Positions 36,557-46,079 are shown, counted from the stretch's first letter. The stretch: DNA of 64,000 nt from an uncultured Agathobacter sp. (GCA_934365945.1 CAKRNE010000001.1:62001-126000), one strand, 5' to 3'. Made by a program: numbers and translations. Notes: a model not told the origin generated them from the sequence alone.

Positions 36557-38341
36557 ATGAACATTTACTCTATATTGCAGTTATGCGGCGGACTTGCCTT
36601 TTTCCTTTTTGGAATGCACGTTATGTCAGGCAGTCTTGAGAAGCTCGCAGGAGGCAATCTCCAAAAGATACTTAAGGAGGTAACCTCAAACCCTGTCAAG
36701 AGCTTATTTTTTGGAGCAGTAGTCACTATTGCTATCCAATCATCATCCGCACTTACTGTTATGCTTGTCGGACTCGTAAACTCCGGCATCATGGAGCTTG
36801 CCCAGACTGTTGGTGTCATCATGGGTTCCAACATCGGAACCACTCTCACCGCATGGATTCTTAGTCTTTCAGGTATCGAAAGTGACAATCTGTTCATCTC
36901 GATGCTAAAGCCTGAGAACTTCTCCCCTGTCATCGCGCTTATCGGTGTGATTATGATTATGGGAAGCAAGAAGGAGAAGCACAAGGACGTCGGAATCATC
37001 ATGGCAGGCTTTGCCGTACTCATGTATGGTATGCAGCTCATGAGCGGCGCTGTATCGCCACTCGCAGATATGCCTGAATTCACCGGACTGCTCACCACCT
37101 TTAACAATCCATTCCTCGGAGTGCTTGTAGGTGCTGTATTTACCGGAGTCATCCAGTCATCTGCCGCATCAGTTGGTGTGCTGCAGGCTTTGGCTATGAC
37201 AGGCGCTATCTCATATAGCATGGCTATTCCTATCATCATGGGTCAGAACATCGGTACATGCGTGACTGCACTGCTTTCGTCAATCGGCGTAAACAAAAAC
37301 GCCAAGAGAGTATCCATCATCCACATCAGCTTCAATCTGTTCGGTACAGCGATAGGACTCGCGGTATACTGTATCGCACGTTATGCTGTTGATCTGGCGT
37401 TATTTAATGACAGCATCACGCCTGTAATGATTGCGGTATTCCACTCAATCTTCAATATCGCTACCACTATTATCCTTCTGCCATTTAGCAATACTCTTGT
37501 AAAGATTGCTAAGAAGCTTGTCACAACTGACAACGCAGACGGACAGGTCGTACTCGACGAGAGACTTTTACTCTCACCTGGACTTGCTGTCAAGGAATGT
37601 CTTGAGAAGACAAACGAGATGGCTGAGCTTGCAAGAGACAGCTTCAAGAATGCTTTAGACCTCTTTGACAATTACTCAGATTCAAAGTTCGATGATATTG
37701 AAGTCATGGAGGAAAGGCTTGATTACTTAGAGGATCAGCTTGATACCTTCCTCATTCATTTATCCGGAAAGGATGTTTCTGAGGACGGCAACAACGAGAT
37801 TTCAAAGATGCTTCATGCAATCAACGATTTCGAGAGAATCGGAGATCATGCGATAAATATGGCAAAGCTTGCCAAGCAGATTGATGACAACAAGCTTGAG
37901 TTTTCAAAGAATGCAAGAAAAGAGCTCACGGTGCTCAACAATGCACTTCGTGAGATTCTCACTCTCACTGTAGAGGCATTTGGCAAAAACGATTTGACAG
38001 AGGCAGTCAAGGTAGAGCCTCTTGAGCAGGTTATTGACGATCTCACCAAGGAGATCAGAAATCACCATATCGAGCGTCTTCAGAAGGGCAAATGCGACAG
38101 CAGACTCGGCGTATTCCTCACAGATTACATCACAAACTGCGAGAGAGCCTCAGACCACTGCTCAAACATTGCTGTATGCCTGATCCAGACACACAACTCA
38201 TCCTTCGAGACACATGATTATCTCAATGAGCTTAAGGCAGGACAGGAGCCTGCATTTGTGGGTCAGTTCACCATGTATCAGGACAAATATCATCTTGATG
38301 AGGATTCTAAAAAAGCAAAGAGTAAAAAATCATCTAAATAA
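36557..38341 (+). CDS. Na+/phosphate cotransporter family protein with PhoU-like tail
   Basis: The 594-residue protein has an N-terminal membrane half with the two inverted PNaS repeats (QSSSALTVMLVGLVNSGIM near 61 and QSSAASVGVLQALAMTGAI near 199). Its cytosolic C-terminal half carries a PhoU-like helical domain (FERIGDHAINMAKLAKQI, NCERASDHCSNIAVCLIQ), whose E/D motifs bind metal. It likely imports phosphate with sodium and senses state through the PhoU part. GGAGGT precedes the ATG. It is divergent from araB and converges on the ABC1 kinase gene, with a terminator between. Confidence 0.92.
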   Translation: MNIYSILQLCGGLAFFLFGMHVMSGSLEKLAGGNLQKILKEVTSNPVKSLFFGAVVTIAIQSSSALTVMLVGLVNSGIMELAQTVGVIMGSNIGTTLTAWILSLSGIESDNLFISMLKPENFSPVIALIGVIMIMGSKKEKHKDVGIIMAGFAVLMYGMQLMSGAVSPLADMPEFTGLLTTFNNPFLGVLVGAVFTGVIQSSAASVGVLQALAMTGAISYSMAIPIIMGQNIGTCVTALLSSIGVNKNAKRVSIIHISFNLFGTAIGLAVYCIARYAVDLALFNDSITPVMIAVFHSIFNIATTIILLPFSNTLVKIAKKLVTTDNADGQVVLDERLLLSPGLAVKECLEKTNEMAELARDSFKNALDLFDNYSDSKFDDIEVMEERLDYLEDQLDTFLIHLSGKDVSEDGNNEISKMLHAINDFERIGDHAINMAKLAKQIDDNKLEFSKNARKELTVLNNALREILTLTVEAFGKNDLTEAVKVEPLEQVIDDLTKEIRNHHIERLQKGKCDSRLGVFLTDYITNCERASDHCSNIAVCLIQTHNSSFETHDYLNELKAGQEPAFVGQFTMYQDKYHLDEDSKKAKSKKSSK

Positions 38342-38353
38342 TATAATGCAATC

Positions 38354-38395
38354 AAAAAGCAGGATTTCTGATTAATTTCAGAATCCTGCTTTTTT
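38354..38395. terminator. Strong bidirectional terminator
   Basis: AAAAAGCAGGATTTCTG and CAGAATCCTGCTTTTT form a stem of about 16 bp with A/T flanks on both sides. It serves the converging Na/Pi symporter and ABC1 kinase genes and touches the stop of the latter. Confidence 0.88.
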
Positions 38396-39954
38396 CATCG
38401 TCTGGATATGAAATGCTTCACAATCGTATAAAGCACTATGATGCACGCAAACACATATCCCATCACGCCAATCGCCGGTATGCCAAGTATCTTTGGCGAC
38501 ATATCTGTGGTACACACAATACTTGAGCTGATTAGAAGTGCCATAACCCAAAGACCCATGACGATATTTCTCACCAGCCTGTGCAAAAGCCTCGCAAGCT
38601 CATCAGAAGCATGCATGTCAAGATTTATGCGTGTCTGCCCTCTTTGATATTCCTCGAGTATCTGCGCCAGTCTCTCCGGCAGCCCCAACATGCGGTGAGC
38701 TGATTTGTAGGCTGTCTTCCCGGCTTTTTTAAGCTCTCCCCGGAAATCAAAATTCTTAAACATCTCCTGCTTTATCCTCGCAGAAGCAATCCCAACCATG
38801 TTGATGCCGGGTGCAATATCCGCGAGTACTCCCTCTATCTGAGTGATGCCCCTCGCAAGCATTGTAAGACCGTGTGGCATAACAATACGGTTGTTCTTCA
38901 TTACCTCTAAAAGCTCCTGGATAAACTCGGCAACATCGACCTGCCCCATATCCAGACTGCCGTATTTATTTATGATTATCTTGATATCCTTGTACAGCTT
39001 TGCCCTGTCAGGCTCACCCTTAAAGTCACCAATTGCAAGCACCGCATCCTCTATCATTCCGATATCGTTCATGGCGATGCCGTAAACGGCATTGCTAAGC
39101 TCCTTTTTGTCATGCTCTGTGAGCCTTCCCATCATGCCCATATCAATCCAGACGATTTTGCCATCCCTTATTCTGACATTGCCCGGATGCGGGTCAGCAT
39201 GGAAGAAGCCATCCTCTATTACCTGCCTGATATAGTTGTCAATCAGCTTGCTGCCTATCTCCTCAAGGTCATAGCCATCCTTTAAAAGGCCATCCTTATC
39301 ATCGATATTAAAGCCTTTTATATACTCCATGACAAGCACATGTGATGTGGTATACTTTCTGTAAAGCTTTGGTGTGGCGACAAACGCAACATCCCTGTTA
39401 TTGCGGGCAAACTCCTCAATATTGGATGCCTCAAGCAGGAAATTCATCTCCTCCTGTGCCACTGCCCACATCTCATCAAGCACCATGTCAAAATCCACAA
39501 TGCCCTTTATGGAGATTGGCGGCACGAGCTTAACTGCCTTGTGAAGCAGTGCCATGTCCTTTGACATCACCTCGTGAATGCCCTTTCTTTGCACCTTCAC
39601 AACCACCTGCTCACCACTCTTAAGCACTGCCCTATGCACCTGCGCTATAGAAGCTGCCCCAAGAGGCTTTTTATCTATCGAAGCAAAAACATCCTTCCAG
39701 GAATAGCCAAATGAAGCATCTATGACAGCCTCCACCTGCTCAAACGGCATTGGCTCCACATCTGAGCAGAGCTTCATAAGCTCCTCGCAATATTCCTTTG
39801 GCAGAATATCCGAGTGAAGCGACATTATCTGTCCCAGCTTAATATAGGTAGGTCCCAGCTCCTGCAATATAAGTCTGAATTTTTCGGGTGTAAGTCCATG
39901 CGTGAGCTTGTACTTCTTCAGTACCGCTGTCATCTCCTTCAGGCGGCTGTCCAT
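38395..39954 (-). CDS. ABC1/AarF/UbiB atypical kinase-like protein
   Basis: The 519-residue protein has the ABC1 hallmarks: the KxGQ motif (YIKLGQIMSLHSDILP near residue 38), an Ala-rich nucleotide loop (PLGAASIAQVHRAVL), VMEYIKGF, and a catalytic-loop region FFHADPHPGNVRI with IDMGMMG. Two C-terminal helices anchor it in the membrane. UbiB homologues act in quinone or lipid metabolism; this anaerobe context leaves the role open. Its start lies one base after the stop of the phasin-like gene, so the two are coupled. Confidence 0.9.
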   Translation of the reverse strand: MDSRLKEMTAVLKKYKLTHGLTPEKFRLILQELGPTYIKLGQIMSLHSDILPKEYCEELMKLCSDVEPMPFEQVEAVIDASFGYSWKDVFASIDKKPLGAASIAQVHRAVLKSGEQVVVKVQRKGIHEVMSKDMALLHKAVKLVPPISIKGIVDFDMVLDEMWAVAQEEMNFLLEASNIEEFARNNRDVAFVATPKLYRKYTTSHVLVMEYIKGFNIDDKDGLLKDGYDLEEIGSKLIDNYIRQVIEDGFFHADPHPGNVRIRDGKIVWIDMGMMGRLTEHDKKELSNAVYGIAMNDIGMIEDAVLAIGDFKGEPDRAKLYKDIKIIINKYGSLDMGQVDVAEFIQELLEVMKNNRIVMPHGLTMLARGITQIEGVLADIAPGINMVGIASARIKQEMFKNFDFRGELKKAGKTAYKSAHRMLGLPERLAQILEEYQRGQTRINLDMHASDELARLLHRLVRNIVMGLWVMALLISSSIVCTTDMSPKILGIPAIGVMGYVFACIIVLYTIVKHFISRR

Positions 39955-39955
39955 A

Positions 39956-40408
39956 CTAGTTCACGCTTTCCTCTTTATCGTCCTCAGCTTCTATTTTTAT
40001 CTCCACTGTCTGTGATTCTTCACCGGAAGTACTTTTCTCATCGTCTGTAGAATCTGCTACAATGTCCTCATCCTCAAATACACTTTCATCGGCTTCTTCA
40101 TCCACGTCAGCCTCATCCATCTGTGCAAGCTTGCTCTTTAAAGCCTGTATCTGCTCAGGTGTCATCTTGTCTAAAAGCTCCTCGAGCTCCTCCGGTGACT
40201 GTGGCTTAACAGATACATTTACATTTTTCTTTACTGTATCCTTGATATTGTGCTTAAGCTCCTGATTAAGCACCTTGCCCTGCTCAACAGTCAGCTCACC
40301 TCGCTTAACCATCTCATCGAGCACTTCCTTTGATTTCTCAGCGGTCACTGCCACTGTTCCTATTCCTGCAAGTAAAATCTTCTTTAATCCGTCTGTAAGT
40401 CTTTCCAT
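39956..40408 (-). CDS. Phasin-like helical protein with acidic tail
   Basis: The 150-residue protein has an amphipathic helical N-terminal half (LKKILLAGIGTVAVTAEKSKEVLDEMVKRGELT) resembling phasin/PhaF-type proteins, and a strongly acidic C-terminal half rich in Glu/Asp. GGAGG precedes the ATG. It is followed after one base by the ABC1 kinase gene, a pairing seen in related Firmicutes. No polyhydroxyalkanoate synthesis genes are in the window, so a storage-granule role is not supported. It may be a partner or anchor for the kinase. Confidence 0.7.
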   Translation of the reverse strand: MERLTDGLKKILLAGIGTVAVTAEKSKEVLDEMVKRGELTVEQGKVLNQELKHNIKDTVKKNVNVSVKPQSPEELEELLDKMTPEQIQALKSKLAQMDEADVDEEADESVFEDEDIVADSTDDEKSTSGEESQTVEIKIEAEDDKEESVN

Positions 40409-40543
40409 GGTAAAATCCTCCGTTTCCTAGTTATTTATAATTGATTGCTCTGAATAAGCTCCTCATAAAGAGTATCAAAAAATATTCGCTGCTCGTTCAT
40501 GATTAATCAGATTACTACATGCTACGCATTCCCGTAATCTGAC

Positions 40544-40918
40544 TCAACAAAATAGAGAAGCAATCCTCGGCACAAAAATGATAAGTCCAACTATCGCAGC
40601 CATTATAGCTGCCACAAGCACCGCCCCTGCTGCCGTGTCCTTTGCCACCTTGGCAAGTGGCTTTCGCTCTGTCGTTACCAAATCAACAACAGACTCAACC
40701 GCGGTATTTACCAGCTCCAGCGCTATCACCAGTCCAAACAGCGTCAGGCAGATGCACCACTCGGTCGGTGTTATCCCAAGTATAGCCCCTGCTATCACTA
40801 CAAGTATAGCGACAGTGCAGTGTATCTTGATATTGCGTTCATTTCTGATGCATGTAAATATGCCCTCGAAGGCATAGCCGAAGCTTTTGTACAGAGGTGG
40901 TTTCTTTGCTTTTTTCAT
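40544..40918 (-). CDS. dgkA: Diacylglycerol/undecaprenol kinase, DgkA family
   Basis: The 124-residue membrane protein has three helices and the DgkA signature ALELVNTAVESVVDLVTTE (about residues 64-82), with the catalytic and metal-binding glutamates. In Gram-positives this family phosphorylates undecaprenol. The KxLAKVAKDTAAGAVL segment follows as in the family. GAGAGGT precedes the ATG. A hairpin (CAGATTAC/GTAATCTG) lies just after its stop. Confidence 0.93.
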   Translation of the reverse strand: MKKAKKPPLYKSFGYAFEGIFTCIRNERNIKIHCTVAILVVIAGAILGITPTEWCICLTLFGLVIALELVNTAVESVVDLVTTERKPLAKVAKDTAAGAVLVAAIMAAIVGLIIFVPRIASLFC

Positions 40919-41114
40919 GTTGATACCTCTCGTGGTTTAATTTTGGAATTAGTTTTGATGCCTTTTACTATGGTACTATTGTACAACTTTTCGGTTTAAA
41001 ATAAAAGGGGATTGTGCAATATTGTTCAACTATTGTTCAAAAACCATTATTAAAAAGATATATGTTGCTGACATTTTAATTAATTTATGTTACTAACGCT
41101 TTAAATATTTCTTA

Positions 41115-41143
41115 TTGACATTACGAATTTATCGTATTAACCT
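41115..41143 (+). promoter_or_regulatory. MATE promoter with operator-like dyad in spacer
   Basis: TTGACA (41115-41120) is followed after 17 bases by TAACCT. Within the spacer TACGA-ATTTA-TCGTA (41122-41136) is a perfect 5-bp inverted repeat, where a repressor would block RNA polymerase. No candidate regulator gene is adjacent. Confidence 0.5.
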
Positions 41144-41180
41144 AAACGCGTAGAATTTATTTCAATAAAGGTAATCAGAT

Positions 41181-42569
41181 ATGACAAATTTACACTCAGA
41201 TAAAATAAATACGGTCTCCACACATACTGCGACCAATCATATTTATACAAATACCAAGCTTCGAAAGCTTCTGGTTCCGATTATAATAGAGCAGCTATTG
41301 GCTTCTCTTATGGGAACTGTGGATACAATGATGGTCAGCAATGTAGGTTCTGCCGCTATCTCGGCAGTCTCGCTTGTAGATTCAATCAATATTCTTGTCA
41401 TACAGGCACTTTCAGCGCTTGCCGCCGGTGGTGCAATTCTCTGTTCACAGTATCTGGGAAGCCACAACACAAAAGGCGCCCGCCATGCTGCAAAGCAGGT
41501 ATTTTTTGTCATGGCATTTCTGTCTGTTATTCTATCTGCTTTTTGTCTGATAACAAGAAAGCCGCTGCTTCGTGCCATATTTGGTGCTGTTGAAGCTGAT
41601 GTAATGAGAAACTCACAGGTTTATTTCTTTTTTACATTGCTGTCATTTCCTTTTATAGGACTCTATGATGCCGGCGCATCCATTATGCGCGCACAGAATA
41701 ACAGCCGCAATCCTATGGTCATATCTGTTATTTCGAACTTTATGAATATCGGTGGCAACGCTATCCTGATTTTCGGCTTCGGCATGGGTGTTGAGGGAGC
41801 TGCTATTTCCACTCTCGTATCAAGGATATTTTGCGCGATTGTCGTTATCATACAGCTTCGAAAGGAAAATGAACCAATTTTCATCAAGAACTATATGTCT
41901 ATACGCCCTGAATGGGGCCTGATTAAAAAAATACTGCTCATCGGTATCCCATCAGGAATCGAAAACAGCATGTTCCAGTTTGGAAAGCTGGCTATCCAGT
42001 CTACTGTATCCACTCTTGGAACCGTGGCCATCGCCGCCCAGGCCATGACCAATATCCTCGAAAACTTAAATGGTATTGCCGCTATCGGAATAGGAATAGG
42101 TCTTATGACTGTTGTAGGACAGTGTCTGGGTGCCGGCAGAAAAGATGAAGCTGTCTACTATATCAAAAAACTTTCACTGGTATCTGAGGTCGTAATCATT
42201 GCCAGCTGTCTGATTATTTTCATACTCACAAAGCCTATCACGATGCTTGCAGGAATGGAGCCTGCCAGTGCAAGGCTCTGCTTTGAGATGGTTACCTTTA
42301 TCACAATTACCAAGCCAATCTGCTGGGTACCATCCTTCATACCGCCATATGGACTGCGTGCCGCAGGCGATGTGAAATTCTCCATGATTGTATCCTGCTG
42401 CACGATGTGGCTTTGCCGTGTAAGCCTGTGCATATACCTCTGTCGTGTATGGGGCTTTGGTCCGATTGCCGTGTGGATTGGCATGGCTTGTGACTGGCTG
42501 CTTCGTTCTATTATATTTACTGCCAGATTCCACTCAAGGAAATGGCTGAATCATCATGTGATTGATTGA
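41181..42569 (+). CDS. MATE-family efflux transporter
   Basis: The 462-residue protein has twelve membrane helices in two halves. The first helix region PIIIEQLLASLMGTVDTMMVSNVGSAAISAVSL is the typical MATE opening, and the second-half start IGIPSGIENSMFQFGKLAIQ mirrors it. MATE pumps export cationic drugs in exchange for Na+ or H+. AAAGG precedes the ATG. A dyad in the promoter suggests repressor control. Confidence 0.93.
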   Translation: MTNLHSDKINTVSTHTATNHIYTNTKLRKLLVPIIIEQLLASLMGTVDTMMVSNVGSAAISAVSLVDSINILVIQALSALAAGGAILCSQYLGSHNTKGARHAAKQVFFVMAFLSVILSAFCLITRKPLLRAIFGAVEADVMRNSQVYFFFTLLSFPFIGLYDAGASIMRAQNNSRNPMVISVISNFMNIGGNAILIFGFGMGVEGAAISTLVSRIFCAIVVIIQLRKENEPIFIKNYMSIRPEWGLIKKILLIGIPSGIENSMFQFGKLAIQSTVSTLGTVAIAAQAMTNILENLNGIAAIGIGIGLMTVVGQCLGAGRKDEAVYYIKKLSLVSEVVIIASCLIIFILTKPITMLAGMEPASARLCFEMVTFITITKPICWVPSFIPPYGLRAAGDVKFSMIVSCCTMWLCRVSLCIYLCRVWGFGPIAVWIGMACDWLLRSIIFTARFHSRKWLNHHVID

Positions 42570-42629
42570 TAATAACAAGCTATACTATGCTCTATTCACA
42601 AATCTGTATAATATAAGTAAAGGAAAAAC

Positions 42630-43808
42630 ATGAAGAACTATCAACCGGACTATTACAACAATTTCAAATGTATTGCTGACAAATGCAGTATCACATGCTG
42701 TCAGGAGTGGAAAATTGCAGTAGATGACGCTACAAACCGCAAATGGAAGAAGCTTTCTGCTGATAAAGTGTCTGGAAAAAGTGACAATCTAAGCTCATAC
42801 ACATGCCATAAGGATGGCAGTCTGGTTATTAAACTGGACGAAAAACATCGGTGTCCGTTTCTTTCAAAGGATAAGCTATGTCATCTTGTAATGACATACT
42901 CAGATGAAGTGCTTTCAGAGACATGTGCACTGTTTCCCAGAGAAATCCACCGGTTTTCAAGACATGAGGAACGAACACTCATGCCGTGCTGTCCGGCAGT
43001 TATCGACCTGTGGTGCGAAAAACCTGTCACATTTCCTGTAATATCCGAGACCCGGAATAATTTATCTCCAGCATTTTTAATCCGTGATAATCTGATTAAA
43101 CTGATATCTGACCAGGGGCTTTCAGTGGAGCAGGCTTTGCTTGATGGGCTTTACATTTTATTGGAATTACATAAAAACCAGCCAATCACCAATGCACATA
43201 TACAGGAATATTTTTCCGGACATACGCTTAATGAACTGAATACCGCCATGGAAGATATCCATATCCCGGACGAAGATACATTTATCGAATGCAATGAGCT
43301 GCTTCAGGATTTATCAGTAAATTATCGTAAAGAGGGTTTATACACAGCCTTTCTTCAGCCTGTACTGACCGAGGCTTGTAGATACTCCAATATTTATTCA
43401 CAGTCAGACGATAATTCCATAAGCCGCACCTTGCAAACATCGCAGAAACAATTTTGCTCAATGCTGACAGATTATGACATTGTTTTTCGCAATTATCTGG
43501 CAAACGAGCTGTTTTCCGACCTGATATCGCCTGAAGCAGCATCCACTAAAAAGATTATTGAACACATGATTATCAAAATGCAGTGGATTATGATTGAATA
43601 CACTGCTATACGTCAAAGTCTTTTCTTGTGGTACAGTCACAATGCCAATAGTCCGTTGACATATGAAACCATCAGAGAGCATATTGTCATCATCTCACGC
43701 ATGACAGGATATGATGATGATGACATACGCGAATATCTGGAAAACAGCTTTGCAAAGCTCATATGGGATTGGGGCTACGCCGCACTCATTATGGGAATTA
43801 GAAAATAA
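42630..43808 (+). CDS. fliB: Flagellin lysine-N-methylase-like protein (FliB family)
   Basis: The 392-residue protein matches the FliB family. It shows conserved cysteines at the N-terminus (KCIADKCSITCCQEWKI), then CPFLSKDKLC and ETCALFPREIHRF, which probably hold an iron-sulphur cluster. FliB methylates lysines of flagellin. Here no flagellin gene is near, and the gene is followed after 20 bases by an aldo/keto reductase. An AAAGG site precedes the ATG and TATAAT lies at 42607-42612 without a clear -35 box. The target is inferred by family only. Confidence 0.8.
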   Translation: MKNYQPDYYNNFKCIADKCSITCCQEWKIAVDDATNRKWKKLSADKVSGKSDNLSSYTCHKDGSLVIKLDEKHRCPFLSKDKLCHLVMTYSDEVLSETCALFPREIHRFSRHEERTLMPCCPAVIDLWCEKPVTFPVISETRNNLSPAFLIRDNLIKLISDQGLSVEQALLDGLYILLELHKNQPITNAHIQEYFSGHTLNELNTAMEDIHIPDEDTFIECNELLQDLSVNYRKEGLYTAFLQPVLTEACRYSNIYSQSDDNSISRTLQTSQKQFCSMLTDYDIVFRNYLANELFSDLISPEAASTKKIIEHMIIKMQWIMIEYTAIRQSLFLWYSHNANSPLTYETIREHIVIISRMTGYDDDDIREYLENSFAKLIWDWGYAALIMGIRK

Positions 43809-43828
43809 TTACAAAGGAGATTTTTACT

Positions 43829-44749
43829 ATGAGAGAAACAATTTTAGGCAATAACATACGAAAGGTTCCTTCAGTTGCAGTTGGATGCATGCGCCTTTCT
43901 GAAAAATCAAAGGATGAGATGAATCATTTTATTCATGCAGCTCTGGAACAGGGCGCATATTTCTTTGATCACGCGGATATCTACGGTGGCGGTATGAGCG
44001 AGAGCGTATTCGGCGAAGCGTTTGCAGACGATCCATCCCTAAAGCGTGAAGATATTTACCTGCAGTCAAAATGTGGCATCCGCCAAGGCTTCTATGATCT
44101 CTCAAAGGAGCATATTCTGAAATCTGTCGATGGTATTTTAAAAAGGCTTCATACAGATTATCTTGATCTTCTGCTGCTTCATCGTCCGGATGCACTCGTA
44201 GAACCGGAAGAGGTTGCCGCTGCATTTGATGTTCTTTTTGAAAGCGGAAAGGTTCGCCATTTTGGTGTTTCAAACCATAAGCCGATGCAGATTGAACTGC
44301 TACAGAAATATGTCCGCCAACCACTCGTTGTCAATCAGGTTCAGTTCAGCATTCCTGTTTCCAATCTCGTTGCAAATGGTATGGAAGTCAATATGGAAAC
44401 ACCCGGTTCAATTGATCACGACGGAAGTCTGCTCGACTACTGCCGCCTCCACAACATTACTCTTCAGGCATGGTCTCCGTTTCAGATGCCGGCATGGAAA
44501 GGCTGTTTTCTCGGAAGCGACGAATACCCGGAACTGAATAAAAAACTTCATGTGATAGCCGAAAAATACAATGTCAGCGATACTACTATTGCGGCCGCAT
44601 GGATTTTACGCCATCCGGCAAATATGCAGATTGTTACCGGAACTTCAAGTGAAAGCCGCCTGAAGGAAATTATCGCGGCATGCGATATTACTCTGACTCG
44701 CGAGGAATGGTATGAGCTGTACCTGGCTGCAGGTCACCTGCTTCCGTAG
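43829..44749 (+). CDS. Aldo/keto reductase (YdhF-like)
   Basis: The 306-residue TIM-barrel oxidoreductase has the tetrad Asp and Tyr in FFDHADIYGGG (about residue 46), Lys in YLQSKCG (about 78) and His in LLLLHRPDAL (about 113). The NADPH-binding end is VTGTSSESRLKEI. It resembles E. coli YdhF. AAAGGAG precedes the ATG. It is probably co-transcribed with the fliB-like gene. The substrate is unknown. Confidence 0.9.
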   Translation: MRETILGNNIRKVPSVAVGCMRLSEKSKDEMNHFIHAALEQGAYFFDHADIYGGGMSESVFGEAFADDPSLKREDIYLQSKCGIRQGFYDLSKEHILKSVDGILKRLHTDYLDLLLLHRPDALVEPEEVAAAFDVLFESGKVRHFGVSNHKPMQIELLQKYVRQPLVVNQVQFSIPVSNLVANGMEVNMETPGSIDHDGSLLDYCRLHNITLQAWSPFQMPAWKGCFLGSDEYPELNKKLHVIAEKYNVSDTTIAAAWILRHPANMQIVTGTSSESRLKEIIAACDITLTREEWYELYLAAGHLLP

Positions 44750-44751
44750 AA

Positions 44752-44784
44752 ATTATCAGCACTATTTTTCAAAGTGCTGATAAT
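44752..44784. terminator. 12-bp hairpin at island left edge
   Basis: ATTATCAGCACT and AGTGCTGATAAT form a perfect 12-bp stem between the converging reductase and M15 peptidase genes. It overlaps the stop codon of the latter. T-runs are short, so it is a weak or factor-aided terminator. Confidence 0.6.
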
Positions 44785-45628
44785 CCTTGGAATGCTTCCA
44801 ATCGCCTCCCCACTCAAAACCATGCTCCGTAAACAGCTTATAGCATAAATCATCATGGTCAATCTTGTGCGAAAAATCCTTGCTCCGGTCAACATAATCT
44901 GTGGCATTTGCAGGCTCAATCGAAAGCTCACCATCGACTGTTTTGACATAAGGATTGTATAGAGTGTTGATATCCACCGCCATTCCCATTCCATGCTTAG
45001 ATATCTTCGTGGTGTGAGAAATAAATCTGAAATTGAAGGCCGATGAATTATTGTCTCTCATAGATGCCTCATCATCTGCATCGTATTCATCAACAAGTCT
45101 GACTTTTTCTATTTGATATCCGGACTCATAGAGCTCCTTGAATATTTCAAGTACATCATCTGCGATATCTTTATTTACAACCAGCTCACCTTCATGTACC
45201 TGATTGTCAAAGCCTACGTGTAGTACATGTATATATCGCAGATTTTCTCTGGGGAGTGTACAATCTGCCCTGTAGGATTTGCCCTGCATTTTTTCAAAAA
45301 TGTCATCCGGGATTTCGGATATATAAAATTGCTCTTTATTATTCTCATAGGTCGGATACAGAATATCTGCTTCAGATGTACTCGTGTCAGGTGTATTCGT
45401 ATCAGCTACACACGTATCAGATATACTTGTGTCAGATATACTTGTGTCAGATATACTTGTGTCAGGTATACTTGTGTCAAGTATATCTTCACATGTATTT
45501 TCTGATACATTCGTAGACGATTTATCATTAGACTCTTTCTTATGATTTTTAATAAATTCTCTGCCCGCAAGTGTGACGATAAGCAGCGATGCCGCAGCTG
45601 TGATTATTATGTTTGTGTGTTTTTTCAT
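44762..45628 (-). CDS. Membrane-anchored M15-family D,D-carboxypeptidase-like protein
   Basis: From the ATG at 45628 the 288-residue protein has a membrane helix (IIITAAASLLIVTLAG), a spacer of pentapeptide repeats (DTSIS/DTSIP) and an M15 domain. The domain holds the zinc-site segments SKHGMGMAVDINTLYNPYV and FEWGGDWKHSKDYQHFE. It likely trims D-Ala from wall peptides. The frame continues 37 codons upstream to a TTG at 45739 (including an ATG), which would put a long hydrophilic segment before the anchor; the shorter form gives a normal signal anchor. Confidence 0.82.
   Translation of the reverse strand: MKKHTNIIITAAASLLIVTLAGREFIKNHKKESNDKSSTNVSENTCEDILDTSIPDTSISDTSISDTSISDTCVADTNTPDTSTSEADILYPTYENNKEQFYISEIPDDIFEKMQGKSYRADCTLPRENLRYIHVLHVGFDNQVHEGELVVNKDIADDVLEIFKELYESGYQIEKVRLVDEYDADDEASMRDNNSSAFNFRFISHTTKISKHGMGMAVDINTLYNPYVKTVDGELSIEPANATDYVDRSKDFSHKIDHDDLCYKLFTEHGFEWGGDWKHSKDYQHFEK
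45372..45488. repeat. 15-bp tandem repeat inside M15 peptidase gene
   Basis: Eight units of a 15-base repeat (typified by GTGTCAGATATACTT) encode a DTSIS-type pentapeptide linker on the minus strand. The three central units are identical, so the number may vary between strains. Confidence 0.85.
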
Positions 45629-45761
45629 ATTAGGTTTATGCCTTTCATATTGTTCTGATTTCTTTTCGTCATGATCCTTATATTTCGCTTTTCCAATAAG
45701 ATAGGCATCTGAATTTGCCATATCAGGATAGAAATTCAAATTTGTTTAGGATTAAGATAAT

Positions 45762-46079
45762 CTACAATCCTCTGATAATACTTAAATAATCTTGCCTCTG
45801 ATCTACTACAGCATAGACAATAACCTGCTTCTTATTATCATCTACCTTATAAAATACAATATCCTTTTCCAAAATAAGAACCAGATACCCCTGTCTTTTT
45901 AAAACATTGTATTTCGGCTTTACACCAATATACGGATTATCACCCAGATTCATAATGGCTTCTTCAAGATAATCCAACTTTTTCAATGCCACATCGTCCC
46001 CAAAGTTTTCTGCAACATGGAGGATGATCTTTCGGATTAAGGAATCAGCCGTATCAGTTCGTATAACTTCGTACTTCAA
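45762..46079 (-). CDS. RelE/ParE-type toxin
   Basis: The 105-residue protein fits the RelE/ParE toxin fold: an N-terminal helix pair (ADSLIRKIILHVAENFGDDVALKKLDYLEEAI), a PYIGVKPKY segment and a beta-strand end (YLVLILEKDIVFYKVDDNKKQVIVYAVVDQRQDYL). It overlaps the antitoxin gene by four bases (ATGA). RelE toxins cleave mRNA and ParE poison gyrase; the subfamily cannot be fixed by eye. Confidence 0.85.
   Translation of the reverse strand: MKYEVIRTDTADSLIRKIILHVAENFGDDVALKKLDYLEEAIMNLGDNPYIGVKPKYNVLKRQGYLVLILEKDIVFYKVDDNKKQVIVYAVVDQRQDYLSIIRGL

Noticed and set aside
44752..44784. Island left attachment site
   Set aside because: The perfect hairpin here is a plausible terminator; it shows no repeat of the guaA 3' end, so an att site is not supported.
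45372..45488. CRISPR-like array
   Set aside because: The units are contiguous 15-base repeats without spacers and encode an in-frame peptide linker of the M15 peptidase.
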